The notes under the pieces: model-generated | Database searches by the model: none | What the model was told of the DNA's origin: nothing | What the model saw: only the letters and a program-made list of their open reading frames with translations | Position numbers and translations under genes: made by a program | Part shown: piece after piece, positions 24,167 to 24,248 of the stretch | Numbering within the stretch: the first letter of the stretch is position 1 | Layout of the letters: each line of letters begins with the position of its first letter | Origin: an uncultured Alphaproteobacteria bacterium | GTDB taxonomy: Bacteria; Pseudomonadota; Alphaproteobacteria; Rs-D84 | Assembly (NCBI GenBank): GCA_937903135.1 | Contig: CALDAH010000032.1 | Location: forward strand, 1 to 24,248 | Reading direction: 5' to 3' | Length of the DNA stretch: 24,248 bases

Positions 24167-24248
24167 ATACATCCTAAATTTCATCTAGATGCCACGGGTG
24201 GCTTATCAGATAAACAATGGATTATAAAAAACGGAATAAGCGGTGATT
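24167..24248 (+). CDS. Start of an unidentified gene with a non-canonical start (runs off window)
   Basis: The frame is open from the TAA at 24146-24148 to the right edge. From ATA at 24167 it reads IHPKFHLDATGGLSDKQW, then IIKNGISGD. No ATG, GTG or TTG occurs in this frame, yet an ideal Shine-Dalgarno precedes it. AUU or AUA starts are known but rare (AUU in infC and pcnB). The peptide does not resemble IF3 or anything I recognise. The true start could lie beyond the window or a sequencing error could have changed ATG to ATA. The other two plus-strand frames hit stops early. Confidence 0.4.
   Translation, partial: MHPKFHLDATGGLSDKQWIIKNGISGD

Noticed and set aside
24164..24248. infC with its classical AUU start
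   Set aside because: The encoded residues do not resemble the N-terminus of IF3, and rpmI-rplT is far away.
1..24248. tRNA genes, CRISPR arrays, insertion sequences, prophage genes
   Set aside because: No cloverleaf, regular spacer-repeat array, transposase or terminal inverted repeats were seen in the gene-free stretches.

Overview
The window looks like part of the chromosome of an uncultured, probably host-associated alphaproteobacterium of moderate GC. The basis is a eukaryote-like (type 2) isoleucyl-tRNA synthetase, a zinc-free L36, VirB3/VirB4 type IV secretion genes and heavy use of the ATA isoleucine codon. The lineage cannot be fixed from sequence alone; a Rickettsiales/Holosporales-like or gut alphaproteobacterial group is an inference.

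Layout. Positions 1-320 hold the tail of an unidentified gene and a leader with a short ORF and an intrinsic terminator just before ileS. ileS and nth (319-4059, +) converge on pheT (-). rpmI-rplT-pheS-pheT lie on the minus strand (8142-4203), with a terminator between rplT and pheS and no infC at the front. Divergently from rpmI runs a tight plus-strand cluster, mreC-mreD-mrdA-rodA-topA-dnaG (8282-16374): lateral-wall synthesis genes followed by topoisomerase I and primase. A bidirectional terminator separates dnaG from ychF (-). ychF is divergent from a short SufD-like gene, with overlapping face-to-face promoters. A 44-codon type-B L36 gene (rpmJ, -) follows. Then come about 310 bp of AT-rich, repeat-filled DNA, and virB3-virB4 plus a secreted HExxH protein (18752-22096, +). 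These converge on an ABC-F ATPase gene (-, 22161-23774).

The last 340 bases hold the least ordinary material. There is a roughly 240-nt, strongly structured putative RNA (about 23909-24146) with its own promoter-like sequence, a 16-bp hairpin, two mutually exclusive pairings and a terminator. An AGGAGG Shine-Dalgarno and an open frame with no ATG, GTG or TTG start inside the window follow at once. I read it as a candidate riboswitch or attenuator, or an sRNA followed by a gene with a rare start codon.

Several promoters share a -35 of TTGAAT with a 17-bp spacer. Two of them (mreC and the SufD-like gene) place the predicted transcription start within a few bases of the ATG and lack a Shine-Dalgarno, which suggests leaderless mRNAs. 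Most of the window is otherwise housekeeping.
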